A stretch of 43,401 bases of DNA from the NCBI GenBank assembly GCA_013298715.1, contig JAAFIQ010000025.1:1-43401 (forward strand), written 5' to 3'. Source of the stretch: Bacteroidota bacterium (GTDB lineage: Bacteria; Bacteroidota; Bacteroidia; B-17B0; Aurantibacillaceae). The notes beneath the pieces were generated by a model. The model saw only the letters and a list, made by a program, of their open reading frames with translations. It was not told the origin of the DNA and made no database searches. Shown piece after piece: positions 26,305 through 34,975 of this stretch; positions within the stretch are counted from its first letter, which is position 1; each line of letters opens with the position of its first letter. A program made the position numbers and the translations under genes.

Positions 26305-27420
26305 CTATAATAACCCTTTAGTACTTGGCAAATTCATATTTTCTTTATCGCGTTTAACTGCCATTTTAATTGATTTTGCAAATGCTTTAAAAATTGCTTC
26401 AATTTTATGGTGCTCGTTTTCTCCTTCGGCTTTTATGTTGAGGTTGCATTTGGAAGCATCGCTTAGCGATTTAAAGAAGTGAAAAAACATTTCAGTTGGC
26501 ATATCTCCTATTTTTTCACGCTTAAATTCAACCTCCCATTCAATCCAATTTCTACCTCCAAAATCTAAAGCAACTTGAGCCAAACAATCATCCATCGGTA
26601 ATGAAAAGCCATATCGTTCAATGCCAAGTTTATTACTTAGTGCTTTGTTAATTGCTTCACCTAAAGCTATACCAACATCTTCTATTGTATGGTGTTCGTC
26701 AATGTGTAAATCGCCTTGGCAGGTAATTTTTAAATCGCAACCGCTGTGTTTTGCAATTTGTTCTAACATGTGATCAAAGAAACCCAAGCCTGTTTTTATG
26801 TTCGCTTTACCTTTCCCATCCAGATTTAATTCAACACTAATTTTAGTTTCGTTGGTATTTCTGATTTGCTGAACAAGGCGTGGTGGCAATTTTAAATAAT
26901 TGTAAATCTCTTGCCAATTTTTTACTTGTTGGGAACGATTATACGGTAGCTTAATTTTTTTACTTGAGAGGAATAGTGATTTTGCGTTCAAGTTCTTTGC
27001 TAACAACACATCGGTTAATCTATCGCCAATAACATAGGAGTTTTCTAAATCGTATTTATCTGAAAAATACTTTTTAAGCATACCAACTCCTGGTTTTCTG
27101 GTTGGTTTGTTTTCCTTCTCAAAACTTTTATCAATGTGTATGGCTGAAAATTTTATGCCTTCAGTTTTTAAGGTATCTACTACAAAATTTTGTACTGGCC
27201 AAAATTTTTTTTCAGGAAAACTCTTAGTACCTAGCCCATCTTGATTTGTAACCATAACCAATTCAAAATCCAACTCGTTTGCAATTTTATTAAGGTAAGT
27301 AATTACACCTGGCAAAAATTTTAATTTCTCAAAACTATCAATTTGAAAATTAATTGGCGGTTCCCAAATCAAGGTGCCGTCTCTATCAATAAATAATACT
27401 TTTTTTAACTTCTGTTTCAT
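26305..27420 (-). CDS. hisB: Bifunctional histidinol-phosphatase / imidazoleglycerol-phosphate dehydratase
   Basis: HisB catalyses steps six and eight. Residues 1 to about 165 are a HAD-type phosphatase with the nucleophile motif FIDRDGTL (D12, D14), a zinc-site region around HIDKS...KPTRKPG, and [10 protein letters not shown]. Residues about 180-371 are the dehydratase, with the manganese-binding histidine clusters [29 protein letters not shown] and [17 protein letters not shown]. The 371 residues match the fused form of enterobacteria and Bacteroidota. It overlaps hisC by four bases. Confidence 0.96.
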   Translation of the reverse strand: MKQKLKKVLFIDRDGTLIWEPPINFQIDSFEKLKFLPGVITYLNKIANELDFELVMVTNQDGLGTKSFPEKKFWPVQNFVVDTLKTEGIKFSAIHIDKSFEKENKPTRKPGVGMLKKYFSDKYDLENSYVIGDRLTDVLLAKNLNAKSLFLSSKKIKLPYNRSQQVKNWQEIYNYLKLPPRLVQQIRNTNETKISVELNLDGKGKANIKTGLGFFDHMLEQIAKHSGCDLKITCQGDLHIDEHHTIEDVGIALGEAINKALSNKLGIERYGFSLPMDDCLAQVALDFGGRNWIEWEVEFKREKIGDMPTEMFFHFFKSLSDASKCNLNIKAEGENEHHKIEAIFKAFAKSIKMAVKRDKENMNLPSTKGLL

Positions 27421-28472
27421 TTGAATTTTTTTAAAAGTTGAATCAATTTTAAATTTTCTACCTCCGTTCCAATGCTTATTCGCACATGATTTTTACAATT
27501 AAGTAATTTATCTCGGTTACTAATTAAAATTTTATTCTTTAATAAGTAGTTGCATAGTGCTGTTGAATCATTTACTTCAATTAAAAAAAAGTTAGCATCG
27601 CTATCACTAATATTTTTGACAAATGAAAGTGTTTTTAATGCTTTAAATAAAATTTTCTTTTCTTGCTTTACTCTTTTTATATTTTTATTGTAAACTTTTT
27701 TCTTTGCAATGGCTTTTAGTATTGTTTCTTGCGAATAGCCACTTATATTAAATGGCGGACGAATACAATTTATTAATTCAATAATTTCTGTATTTCCAAT
27801 TAGCATTCCCAACCTTAGTGATGCAAGGCCCCAAGCTTTTGAAAAGGTTTGTAACACTAATAAATTTTTATACGTGTTTGTTAACGTAATAAAACTTTCT
27901 TTTTCTGAAAAGTCAACATAAGCTTCATCAATAACTAAAATACCAGAAAAGTTAGTAATTATTTTTTTTACTTGTTGCGCATTAATGCTTGTTCCTGTTG
28001 GGTTATTAGGCGAACATAAGAACATTAATTTTGTTTGTTTAGTTATCGCCTTTATTATTTCTTTCTCATTGAATAAAAAATTAGATGCGATTAATGGTAC
28101 TGAAATTACCCCCACATTGTTTAACTGAGCATACACATTAAACATACCAAAGGTAGGTTCGGAAATTAAAATTTGATCGTGTTTAGGTTCGCAAAACGCG
28201 CGTATTAATAAATCTATTAACTCATCGCTACCGTTTCCTAAAACAATGGTTTCTGCTTTTACCTTTTTAAGTTTTGCAATTGCTTCTTTTACTTTTTGTT
28301 GAGATGACGACGGATAACGTTCTAAGCCTTTACCCAAAGGAGAACCAAAATTATTTTCGCAATTATCTAAAAAAATAAATTCCTTATCGCTTAAGTGCTT
28401 ATCACGAATTACAGCGTAAGATTTAAACTCCAACACATTTTTGCGCGCACTATTTTTTAAATTAAATTTCAT
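27417..28472 (-). CDS. hisC: Histidinol-phosphate aminotransferase
   Basis: HisC transfers an amino group from glutamate to imidazole acetol phosphate, step seven. It is a PLP enzyme of aminotransferase class I/II, 351 residues. The PLP-binding lysine is K212 in [16 protein letters not shown]; other contacts are [11 protein letters not shown] near 79-89, SPNNPTG at 154-160, and IDEAYVDF at 181-188. The phosphate-binding arginine is in the C-terminal HVRISIGT. It overlaps hisB and hisD by four bases each. Confidence 0.95.
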   Translation of the reverse strand: MKFNLKNSARKNVLEFKSYAVIRDKHLSDKEFIFLDNCENNFGSPLGKGLERYPSSSQQKVKEAIAKLKKVKAETIVLGNGSDELIDLLIRAFCEPKHDQILISEPTFGMFNVYAQLNNVGVISVPLIASNFLFNEKEIIKAITKQTKLMFLCSPNNPTGTSINAQQVKKIITNFSGILVIDEAYVDFSEKESFITLTNTYKNLLVLQTFSKAWGLASLRLGMLIGNTEIIELINCIRPPFNISGYSQETILKAIAKKKVYNKNIKRVKQEKKILFKALKTLSFVKNISDSDANFFLIEVNDSTALCNYLLKNKILISNRDKLLNCKNHVRISIGTEVENLKLIQLLKKFK

Positions 28473-29746
28473 TTTAATCGAATACTTACTGCGTTTTTGT
28501 GTGCTATTAATCCTTCTGCTTCTGCCATTAATTCAATGGTTTTACCAATGTTAGTTATTCCCTCTTTACTTAGTTGCTGAAAAGTTATTTTCTTCACAAA
28601 ACTATCTACCGATACGCCGCTGTAATTTTTAGCATAACCATTTGTTGGCAAAGTATGATTGGTGCCACTTGCATAATCGCCAGCGCTTTCGCAAGAATAA
28701 TTACCTATAAAAACAGAGCCTGCATTTATAACCTTAGTTGAAAGGTTCAACGTATCGTTACAAGCCAATATCAAATGCTCTGGTGCGTATTCGTTAACTA
28801 GTTCCAAGGCTTGCTCCAAATTAGTAACCAAAATAAATTTACTGTTTTTGATTGCTTCCAAAGCAATTTCTTGTCGCGGTAATTCTTGTAATTGTTTTTC
28901 AACCTCAGTAATGATTTCTTGTATTACGCTTTCGTTAGGGCTTACCAATAAAACCTGTGAATCTTTTCCGTGCTCTGCTTGCGATAATAAATCTGCCGCA
29001 ACAAATTTCGGAACACACGTTTTATCAGCAATAACAGCAACCTCAGAAGGACCAGCAGGCATATCAATTGCGACTTGTGTATTTGCTACCAATTGTTTGG
29101 CGTAGGTAACAAATTGATTGCCGGGACCAAAAATTTTATAAACTTTTTTTATTGACTCAGTTCCATAAGCCATAGCTGCAATTGCTTGCGCGCCACCCAC
29201 TTTAAAAATGGTTTTTATTCCTAATACATTTGCAGTGTACAAAATTGCAGGATTAATTTTCCCTTCGCTATTTGCAGGTGTACAGATTGTAATTTCTTTA
29301 CATCCAGCTAATACAGCAGGTACTGCAAGCATTAATACGGTTGAAAATAAAGGCGCGCTACCACCAGGAATATAAAACCCTACTTTTTGTATGGCAACAG
29401 ATTTTCGCCAACATAGAACGCCGGGTTGCGTTTCTATAGCCTCTTCCTTAATCAATTGCGATTTGTGAAATTTTTCAATGTTCTGCTTTGCTTGTAATAT
29501 AGCTTGTTTTAAACCTTCAGTAATTTCATTTTCGCTTGCCGCAATCTCTTCCTCACTTACTTTTAAGCTTGATAAATTTGCTTTATCAAATTTAAAAGCA
29601 TATTCTAATAAAGCTTTATCGCCATTTTTAATAACGTTTTCAATTATGGTTTTTACAACTCCATCTAAATCATCAAAATTAGCTGTTGGTCGTTTTAGCA
29701 AACTTTCCCAATCTTTTTTTTCCGGATATTTTATTGGTGTAATCAT
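28469..29746 (-). CDS. hisD: Histidinol dehydrogenase
   Basis: HisD oxidises histidinol to histidine in two NAD-dependent steps, the last of the pathway. The 425 residues are the usual length. Motifs seen: GFYIPGGSAPLFSTVLM, GVGGAQAIAA-like KVGGAQAIAAMAYG, MPAGPSEVAVIAD, DLLSQAEHG, and the zinc/substrate segment APEHLIL and GTNHTLPTNG. Its ATG overlaps the hisG stop by one base, and its stop overlaps hisC by four. Confidence 0.96.
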   Translation of the reverse strand: MITPIKYPEKKDWESLLKRPTANFDDLDGVVKTIIENVIKNGDKALLEYAFKFDKANLSSLKVSEEEIAASENEITEGLKQAILQAKQNIEKFHKSQLIKEEAIETQPGVLCWRKSVAIQKVGFYIPGGSAPLFSTVLMLAVPAVLAGCKEITICTPANSEGKINPAILYTANVLGIKTIFKVGGAQAIAAMAYGTESIKKVYKIFGPGNQFVTYAKQLVANTQVAIDMPAGPSEVAVIADKTCVPKFVAADLLSQAEHGKDSQVLLVSPNESVIQEIITEVEKQLQELPRQEIALEAIKNSKFILVTNLEQALELVNEYAPEHLILACNDTLNLSTKVINAGSVFIGNYSCESAGDYASGTNHTLPTNGYAKNYSGVSVDSFVKKITFQQLSKEGITNIGKTIELMAEAEGLIAHKNAVSIRLK

Positions 29747-30606
29747 TAAATAATCATTTTTTCTATTGGCACAACTAATATTCCTTGAGCGCCTTCGTCT
29801 TTCAACTTTTCAATTATATCCCAAAACTCATCCTCATTTATAACTGAATGAATTGAACTCCAATCTTTTTTTGCTAAGGGTAAAATTGTAGGACTTTTCA
29901 TACCAGGTAAAATTGAACAAATTTTTTCTAATTTTTTATTTGGCGCATTAAGTAAAATATATTTGTTGTTTTTAGCAGTTTGCAAGGCATTTATTCTAAA
30001 AAATAATTTTTCAAGCAAAACTCTTTTCGCCTTGGTTAAATTTGCATGTTGAATAATTACTGCTTGCGATTTTAAAACGACCTCAACCTCTTTTAAACCA
30101 TTGCTCAATAAGGTGCTTCCACTGCTTACTAAATCGCAAATAGCATCAGCCAAACCAATGCTTGGGGCAATTTCAACACTTCCACTAATTTCGTGTATCT
30201 CGGCCTTTACTTTATTCTCTTTTAAAAAATTAGATAAAATAGTTGTGTACGTTGTTGCGATTTTAAGTCCTTGTAAATCTTTAATTGATTTATACTGTTT
30301 GTCTTTAGGCAGTGCTATTGATAAACGGCATTTACCAAAACCAAGGTTCAAAGCTTTCTTAACGTTTTTATTTTTTTCAAACAAAACATTTTCGCCTACT
30401 ATTCCAATATCCGCCACACCATCTTCCACGTATTTTGGAATATCATCGTCGCGCAAAAAATAAATCTCTAAAGGAAAATTTTCTGCTTCTGTTTTTAATC
30501 TATTTAAACTGGTATTTATTTTAATACCACATTTTTGCAACAGGTTAATAGAATCTTCACTTAACCTACCCGATTTTTGTATTGCTATTTTCAACATATT
30601 TTCCAT
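29746..30606 (-). CDS. hisG: ATP phosphoribosyltransferase, long form
   Basis: HisG starts histidine synthesis by joining ATP and PRPP. The 286 residues are the long (HisG-L) form: two catalytic lobes (1 to about 205), with AIQKSGRLSEDS at the start, YVEDGVADIGIVG, and the PRPP-binding loop around DAICDLVSSGSTLLSNGL, and a C-terminal PII-like domain (about 210-286) that binds histidine for feedback inhibition. HisZ is therefore not needed. A second ATG nine bases downstream (MLKIAIQ) is an alternative start. The terminator of the histidine attenuator lies 12 bases upstream, so this gene's transcription should depend on attenuation as well as enzyme feedback. Confidence 0.95.
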   Translation of the reverse strand: MENMLKIAIQKSGRLSEDSINLLQKCGIKINTSLNRLKTEAENFPLEIYFLRDDDIPKYVEDGVADIGIVGENVLFEKNKNVKKALNLGFGKCRLSIALPKDKQYKSIKDLQGLKIATTYTTILSNFLKENKVKAEIHEISGSVEIAPSIGLADAICDLVSSGSTLLSNGLKEVEVVLKSQAVIIQHANLTKAKRVLLEKLFFRINALQTAKNNKYILLNAPNKKLEKICSILPGMKSPTILPLAKKDWSSIHSVINEDEFWDIIEKLKDEGAQGILVVPIEKMII

Positions 30607-30617
30607 TATTTAAAAAT

Positions 30618-30650
30618 AAAAAAGGCTTACTAAACAGTAAGCCTTTTTTG
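30618..30650 (-). terminator. Attenuator terminator before hisG
   Basis: On the minus strand AAAAAAGGCTTACT and AGTAAGCCTTTTTT form a perfect stem with a four-base loop followed by further T. It lies between the histidine leader peptide and hisG. The 5' arm (30636-30648) can pair instead with 30680-30691, giving an antiterminator. Confidence 0.9.
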
Positions 30651-30686
30651 GTTATTAATTTATTAATTATTACATACACAAAAAGC

Positions 30687-30734
30687 TCACTTTTTTGGTG
30701 AGTTATGATGATGTATGTGATTTAATTTATTCAT
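30687..30734 (-). CDS. hisL: Histidine operon leader peptide
   Basis: A 15-codon frame reading MNKLNHIHHHNSPKK and ending in UGA. Four of its codons are histidine: CAC, then after one Ile codon CAT CAT CAT. It lies 81 bases before hisG and just ahead of competing RNA stems and a terminator, the standard arrangement of a histidine attenuation leader. An A-rich stretch (AAAAAAGA) directly precedes the ATG, a plausible initiation region for Bacteroidota. The peptide itself is not expected to have a function beyond sensing charged tRNA-His. Confidence 0.88.
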   Translation of the reverse strand: MNKLNHIHHHNSPKK

Positions 30735-30754
30735 TCTTTTTTAATTGGTTTATC

Positions 30755-30790
30755 AAAAAAGCCGCAGCAATTTAATGCAAACGGCTTTTT
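30755..30790 (-). terminator. Terminator of rpmH
   Basis: On the minus strand AAAAAGCCG and CGGCTTTTTT close a stem with an inner GCA/TGC pairing and a small loop, followed by T residues. It lies 20 bases after the rpmH stop and about 20 before the his leader start, so any transcript entering the his leader from rpmH must read through it. Confidence 0.75.
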
Positions 30791-30809
30791 CTTCACCTAT
30801 GAAAACAAA

Positions 30810-30965
30810 TTATTTATGCGTTTTTTCGCTACTTACGGTTAATTTTTTACGACCACGCGCTCTGCGGGCAGCAATAACTCTGCGACCATTTGGAGATGCC
30901 ATACGCTCTCTAAAACCATGTTTGTTTTTACGTTTGCGTTGCGAGGGTTGGAAGGTACGTTTCAT
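30810..30965 (-). CDS. rpmH: 50S ribosomal protein L34
   Basis: The 51-residue product starts [20 protein letters not shown] and continues with [20 protein letters not shown], the conserved core of L34, followed by a short Bacteroidota-type tail ([11 protein letters not shown]). It is a component of the large ribosomal subunit. The gene stands alone here; the dnaA, rnpA and yidC genes that adjoin rpmH in many bacteria are absent. It has a consensus promoter upstream and a terminator downstream, just before the his leader. Confidence 0.96.
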   Translation of the reverse strand: MKRTFQPSQRKRKNKHGFRERMASPNGRRVIAARRARGRKKLTVSSEKTHK

Positions 30966-31016
30966 TTTATTGTTAGTTTAAATGTTATTAAAATCGTTCC
31001 AAAAAAATTTGGAGTG

Positions 31017-31047
31017 CAAATATAGAGGATTTTTTTATTTTGCCAAA
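31017..31047 (-). promoter_or_regulatory. Consensus promoter of rpmH
   Basis: On the minus strand TTTG (31047-31044), 19 bases, then TATATTTG (31024-31017): a full match to the Bacteroidota -33/-7 promoter. The ATG of rpmH follows 51 bases later. It is the only complete promoter I see upstream of the his operon. Confidence 0.8.
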
Positions 31048-31119
31048 AAATATTTGAAAATTTAGGTAAAGTTACTCCTTTTCATTACAAAAAAATGACA
31101 CATTTTGACTAAATACCGC

Positions 31120-31127
31120 TAATTTTG
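31120..31127 (+). promoter_or_regulatory. -7 promoter element of the ABC exporter
   Basis: TAATTTTG matches TAnnTTTG and ends 10 bases before the ATG at 31138. A TTTG lies 12 bases upstream, too close to be a normal -33 element. Confidence 0.4.
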
Positions 31128-31137
31128 CTCTTTTTTT

Positions 31138-32967
31138 ATGGCCAAACGTAATAGAGGGGGTTCAAATACAGATACCGATGAGCTTCCTAAAGCAAAATTA
31201 AGCTTAACAAATTTAAAAAAGTCGTTTCGTTTATTTAATTACCTAAACAAGCAAAAGTGGAAATTTATTTTGGGTATGCTTTTTTTGTTTGGCTCTGCGG
31301 GCGTTGGGCTATTATTCCCTATAAAATCAGGTTCTCTTTTAGGGATGTTTGGCGATACTAACGCAAATCCTAGCGAACAACTCGATAAATTAGGGAGTAT
31401 AGGCCTTTTACTATTGGTTTTACTGGTAGCACAAGGTTTAATGAGTTTTTTTAGAGTTTTCTTTTTTGCACAAGTAACCGAGAGTATTTTACAAGGCGTT
31501 AGAAACGACACTTTTGCAAGTTTAATTAAAATGCCGATGAGTTTTTTTAATAAAAACCAAACAGCTGAGTTAAGCAGCAGAATTGCAACCGATGTAAACG
31601 TAATTTCTGAAGCCTTTACTGTGAATATTGCTGAAATTATTCGACAAACAATTGTTGGTGTTGGTGGATTAATTTTAATGATTGTAGGTGTGGATTGGTT
31701 TATTGCTAAATGGTTTATAATTATTATTCCGCCAATAACAATTATTGCAATTGTTTTTGCAAAAAGAATTAGAAAATTTTCTAAAAACTTACAAGATAAA
31801 ATAGCCGAGGCAAACGTAGTTGTATCAGAAGCTTTAACAGGTATAACAAGTGTAAAAACTTATACCAACGAAAAACACGAGATAACAAAATTTGAAAACA
31901 AAACCAACGACATTAAAAATATTGGTTTAAAGTATGGCTTATTCCGCGGTACTTTTTTTGCGTTTGTTGTAACATTTATTTTTGGTACAATTTTTTTCAT
32001 TTTGTTTAAAATGATTGAAGCCAAAATTAATGGCATAATTACGGCCGAACAGTTTGGCGAATTTTTAATGCTATCCTTGTTCGTAAGTGCATCGTTAGGA
32101 GGATTACCAGAACAAATAGCAAGTTTACAACGTGCTTTAGGAGCTACCGATAGAATTTTTGAAATTATTGAAGGTGATTCTGAAAAATTAAATTTACAAT
32201 TACAAGCCACAAAAAACAACCAACGTGCCTCTGAAATAGAATTTAAAAATGTAAACTTTAATTACCCATCGCGTCCGGATTTTAATGTTTTGCAAGACAT
32301 TAGTTTTAAAGCAGAGGCAGGGCAAACAGTGGCCTTAGTTGGAAGCAGTGGTTCCGGTAAAAGTACCATTGCATCTTTATTACTACGATTTTATGACCCA
32401 ATAAGCGGGAGCATTTCAATTAATAACAAAGAAACTAAAACCTTTGATTTAACGGAGTTACGACAATACATTGCCCTTGTGCCACAAGATGTAATTTTGT
32501 TTGCAGGTACAATTAAAGAAAACATTGGTTACGGTATGCCAGGTGCAACAGACGAAGAAATTTACGAAGCCGCAAAACAAGCCAATGCTTATGATTTTAT
32601 AAATACTTTTCCTGATAAATTTAATACATTGGTTGGTGAGCGTGGCATTCAGCTATCGGGCGGGCAGCGCCAAAGGGTTGCCATTGCACGTGCGGTTTTA
32701 AAAAATCCAAGCATTTTAATTTTAGATGAAGCCACTAGCAGCTTGGATAGCGAGAGCGAACACCTTGTGCAAGAAGCCTTAGACAAATTAATGATTGGGC
32801 GTACAAGCATTGTAATTGCGCACCGTTTAGCAACTATAAGAAAAGCTGATAAAATTGTAGTGCTTAAAAAAGGGGTTGTTATCGAAGAAGGAAGCCACCA
32901 AGAACTTATATTAAACGAAAGCGGTTTTTACAATAAGTTAAGTAAAATGCAATTTGAGTTGGGGTAA
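31138..32967 (+). CDS. ABC exporter (MsbA/MDR-like half-transporter)
   Basis: The 609 residues fuse a six-helix membrane domain (about 35-340) to an ATPase domain (about 365-605). Walker A is GSSGSGKST, the signature LSGGQRQRVAIARA, Walker B ILILDEATSSLD, and the H-loop is IVIAHRLATI. It is a homodimeric exporter of the B-subfamily; substrates of such proteins include lipid A, other lipids and drugs, and none can be assigned here. A polar, Asn/Asp-rich stretch of 20 residues precedes the first helix. It is convergent with the rRNA methyltransferase gene, 34 bases away. Confidence 0.92.
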   Translation: MAKRNRGGSNTDTDELPKAKLSLTNLKKSFRLFNYLNKQKWKFILGMLFLFGSAGVGLLFPIKSGSLLGMFGDTNANPSEQLDKLGSIGLLLLVLLVAQGLMSFFRVFFFAQVTESILQGVRNDTFASLIKMPMSFFNKNQTAELSSRIATDVNVISEAFTVNIAEIIRQTIVGVGGLILMIVGVDWFIAKWFIIIIPPITIIAIVFAKRIRKFSKNLQDKIAEANVVVSEALTGITSVKTYTNEKHEITKFENKTNDIKNIGLKYGLFRGTFFAFVVTFIFGTIFFILFKMIEAKINGIITAEQFGEFLMLSLFVSASLGGLPEQIASLQRALGATDRIFEIIEGDSEKLNLQLQATKNNQRASEIEFKNVNFNYPSRPDFNVLQDISFKAEAGQTVALVGSSGSGKSTIASLLLRFYDPISGSISINNKETKTFDLTELRQYIALVPQDVILFAGTIKENIGYGMPGATDEEIYEAAKQANAYDFINTFPDKFNTLVGERGIQLSGGQRQRVAIARAVLKNPSILILDEATSSLDSESEHLVQEALDKLMIGRTSIVIAHRLATIRKADKIVVLKKGVVIEEGSHQELILNESGFYNKLSKMQFELG

Positions 32968-33001
32968 CTTCAATGCTTTGTAAGCATATACTTCCCAAAA
33001 A

Positions 33002-34408
33002 TCAAATCCTACTTAACAACACCACATTTTCCACATGCGCGGTTTGCGGAAACATATCAACTGGTTGAATTTTTTCTATTTTATAAAATTCTCGCATTAA
33101 ATCTAAATCGCGGGCCTGTGTGGCGGGGTTGCAACTTACGTACACAATTTTAGGTGCGTTTGCTTTTATAATTACATCCACCACTTCCGGCGCCATTCCT
33201 GCCCTTGGCGGATCTGTTATTATAACATCTGGTGTGCCATGTTCCAAAATAAACTCTTGCGTTAAAATTGCTTTCATATCACCCGCAAAAAAGAGTGTAT
33301 TATTGATGTTGTTATTTTTAGAATTTTGTTTTGCATCAATTATCGCATCTTCAACATATTCTATACCAACAACTTTTTTAGCTTGTTTTGCCACAAAGTT
33401 AGCAATGGTGCCAGTACCTGTATACAAATCATACACCAATTCGTTGCCCGTTAAACCCGCAAACTCACGTGTAATTTTATAAAGATTATACGCTTGTATT
33501 GAATTTGTTTGATAAAAAGATTTTGCACTAATGTTAAACTTTAAATCTTCCATAACCTCTGTAATATAAGATTTGCCGTGGTAGGTAACAATTTCCAAAT
33601 CTGTAAACGAATCGTTCCCTTTAGGGTTGTGTGTGTATTGTAAACTTGTAATTTGCGGAAATTTATTTTTCAGAAAATCAAGTAATTCAAATAACTCTTT
33701 TTCTAATAACTCAAATACGCTTAACACAACCATTACTTCACCAGTGCTTGTTGTGCGTATCATTAAGGTTCTTAAAAAATTAGCTTTGTTTCTAATTTCA
33801 AAAAAACTTAACTTGTTTTCGATAGCGTAATTATAAATGGCGTTTCTTATGCTATTACTTGGTTCTGCTTGAAGGTGGCAGTGTTCAATCTGCAACACTT
33901 TATCAAACAAACCTGGTATGTGAAAGCCCAAGCCGTTTTTATTTTCAACAGTTTCAAGCGTTTTCATTTCTTCATTGATCATCCATTTTTTATTAGAGAA
34001 CGAAAACTCTAGTTTATTTCTATAAAAAAATTCCTCAGCATTTTTTAAAATCGGCGTCAAACCTTCAATGCTTAATTTTCCTATTCTCGTAAAAGCATCA
34101 GTAACATATTTTTGTTTAAAAAACAGTTGTTGCTCATAATTAAAATTTTGCCATTTGCAGCCACCACAAGTCCCAAAATGCTTACAAACAGGCTCAGTAC
34201 GATGAACAGATGGTTGAATAAGTTTATGAACTCTTCCTTCGGCAAAGCTATTTTTTTTGCGATGAACCATAACATCCACTACATCGCCTGGCACCGCACC
34301 TTCAATAAAAACAACCAATCCATCGTGTTTGGCTATGGCTTTTCCTTCGGTACTAATATCAACAACCGTTAAGTTCTCTAACAAAAAATTCTTTTTAATT
34401 TTTGACAT
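33002..34408 (-). CDS. rlmD: 23S rRNA (uracil-5-)-methyltransferase, RlmD/RumA family
   Basis: The 468-residue protein has an N-terminal TRAM RNA-binding domain (about 1-62), an iron-sulfur cluster site CKHFGTCGGCKWQ (C75, C81, C84, with a fourth Cys in QIEHCHLQ near 167), and a SAM-dependent methyltransferase domain with DLYTGTGTIANFVA and the catalytic cysteine in YVSCNPATQARDL near the C-terminus. It forms 5-methyluridine in 23S rRNA; whether it targets U1939, U747 or both is not clear from sequence. Minus-strand TAAGTTTG at 34413-34420 fits the -7 consensus and ends four bases before the ATG. Confidence 0.92.
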   Translation of the reverse strand: MSKIKKNFLLENLTVVDISTEGKAIAKHDGLVVFIEGAVPGDVVDVMVHRKKNSFAEGRVHKLIQPSVHRTEPVCKHFGTCGGCKWQNFNYEQQLFFKQKYVTDAFTRIGKLSIEGLTPILKNAEEFFYRNKLEFSFSNKKWMINEEMKTLETVENKNGLGFHIPGLFDKVLQIEHCHLQAEPSNSIRNAIYNYAIENKLSFFEIRNKANFLRTLMIRTTSTGEVMVVLSVFELLEKELFELLDFLKNKFPQITSLQYTHNPKGNDSFTDLEIVTYHGKSYITEVMEDLKFNISAKSFYQTNSIQAYNLYKITREFAGLTGNELVYDLYTGTGTIANFVAKQAKKVVGIEYVEDAIIDAKQNSKNNNINNTLFFAGDMKAILTQEFILEHGTPDVIITDPPRAGMAPEVVDVIIKANAPKIVYVSCNPATQARDLDLMREFYKIEKIQPVDMFPQTAHVENVVLLSRI

Positions 34409-34412
34409 GGTG

Positions 34413-34420
34413 CAAACTTA
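34413..34420 (-). promoter_or_regulatory. -7 promoter element of rlmD
   Basis: Minus-strand TAAGTTTG, a match to TAnnTTTG, ends four bases before the ATG at 34408, which implies a very short or absent leader. Confidence 0.4.
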
Positions 34421-34457
34421 CAAAATATAAAACAAAGAAAATTCCTTAACTTCACGC

Positions 34458-34955
34458 ATCAAAAAAATTCTTCTTATATCTGATACACATGGGGTTTTAG
34501 ACCCTAAACTTTTAAAGCACATTAAAGAAGCGGATGAAATTTGGCACGCTGGAGATATTGGTACCACTGAACTTACAGATCAACTTAAAGAAGTAAAACC
34601 GTTAAAAGCTGTTTACGGTAATATTGATGGCGGCGGACTAAGAGTTGAATTTCAAGAAAATTTATTTTTTATGTGCGAAGAGGTAAAAGTTTTCATTACC
34701 CATATTGGCGGCTATCCTGGTAAATATCCTGCGCGTATTAAACAACTTTTAAAACAACATAGGCCAAATCTTTTTATTTGTGGACACTCGCACATTTTAA
34801 AAATAATTTATGATAAGGAGTTAAGCCTGTTGCACATAAACCCAGGCGCATGCGGTGTACACGGGTTTCACGCAGTAAAAACATGCGTTCGATTCGAAAT
34901 TGAAGGCAAAGACATAAAAAATTTGGCAATAATTGAATTAGGAAAAAGAGCTTAA
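34458..34955 (+). CDS. YfcE/MJ0936-family metallophosphoesterase with ATC start
   Basis: The frame encodes a complete small phosphoesterase of 165 residues: IKKILLISDTHG at the N-terminus (metal-binding D and H), WHAGDIG, GNIDG near 56-60, THIGGYPGKYP, CGHSHILKI, and NPGACG. These are all the metal-ligand blocks of the family, which hydrolyses phosphodiesters in the cytoplasm. The first ATG in frame (34671) would delete half of them, and no ATG, GTG or TTG occurs between the upstream stop (34428-34430) and that point. The ATC at 34458 lies exactly where homologues have Met, so it is taken as start. TAACTTCA just upstream is a weak -7 match. Confidence 0.8.
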   Translation: MKKILLISDTHGVLDPKLLKHIKEADEIWHAGDIGTTELTDQLKEVKPLKAVYGNIDGGGLRVEFQENLFFMCEEVKVFITHIGGYPGKYPARIKQLLKQHRPNLFICGHSHILKIIYDKELSLLHINPGACGVHGFHAVKTCVRFEIEGKDIKNLAIIELGKRA

Positions 34956-34975
34956 TTTATTTAACTTCGCTCATT

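Larger units (their letters stand above)
30618..30734 (-). promoter_or_regulatory. Histidine transcription attenuator
   Basis: Three competing pairings are visible on the minus strand. Segment 1 (CTCAC, 30702-30698) pairs with segment 2 (GTGAG, 30690-30686); an outer stem (ACATACA 30718-30712 with TGTATGT 30678-30672) encloses it. Segment 2 (AGTGAGCTTTTT, 30691-30680) can instead pair with the 5' arm of the terminator (30636-30648) in 12 pairs with one GU and one bulged G. A ribosome stalled at the His codons (30719-30708) would cover segment 1 and favour this antiterminator; a ribosome reaching the UGA at 30689-30687 would cover segment 2 and allow termination. Confidence 0.85.

Noticed and set aside
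32973-32984. Hairpin ATGCTT/AAGCAT between the ABC exporter and rlmD
   Set aside because: Six pairs without a T run; too weak to call a terminator.
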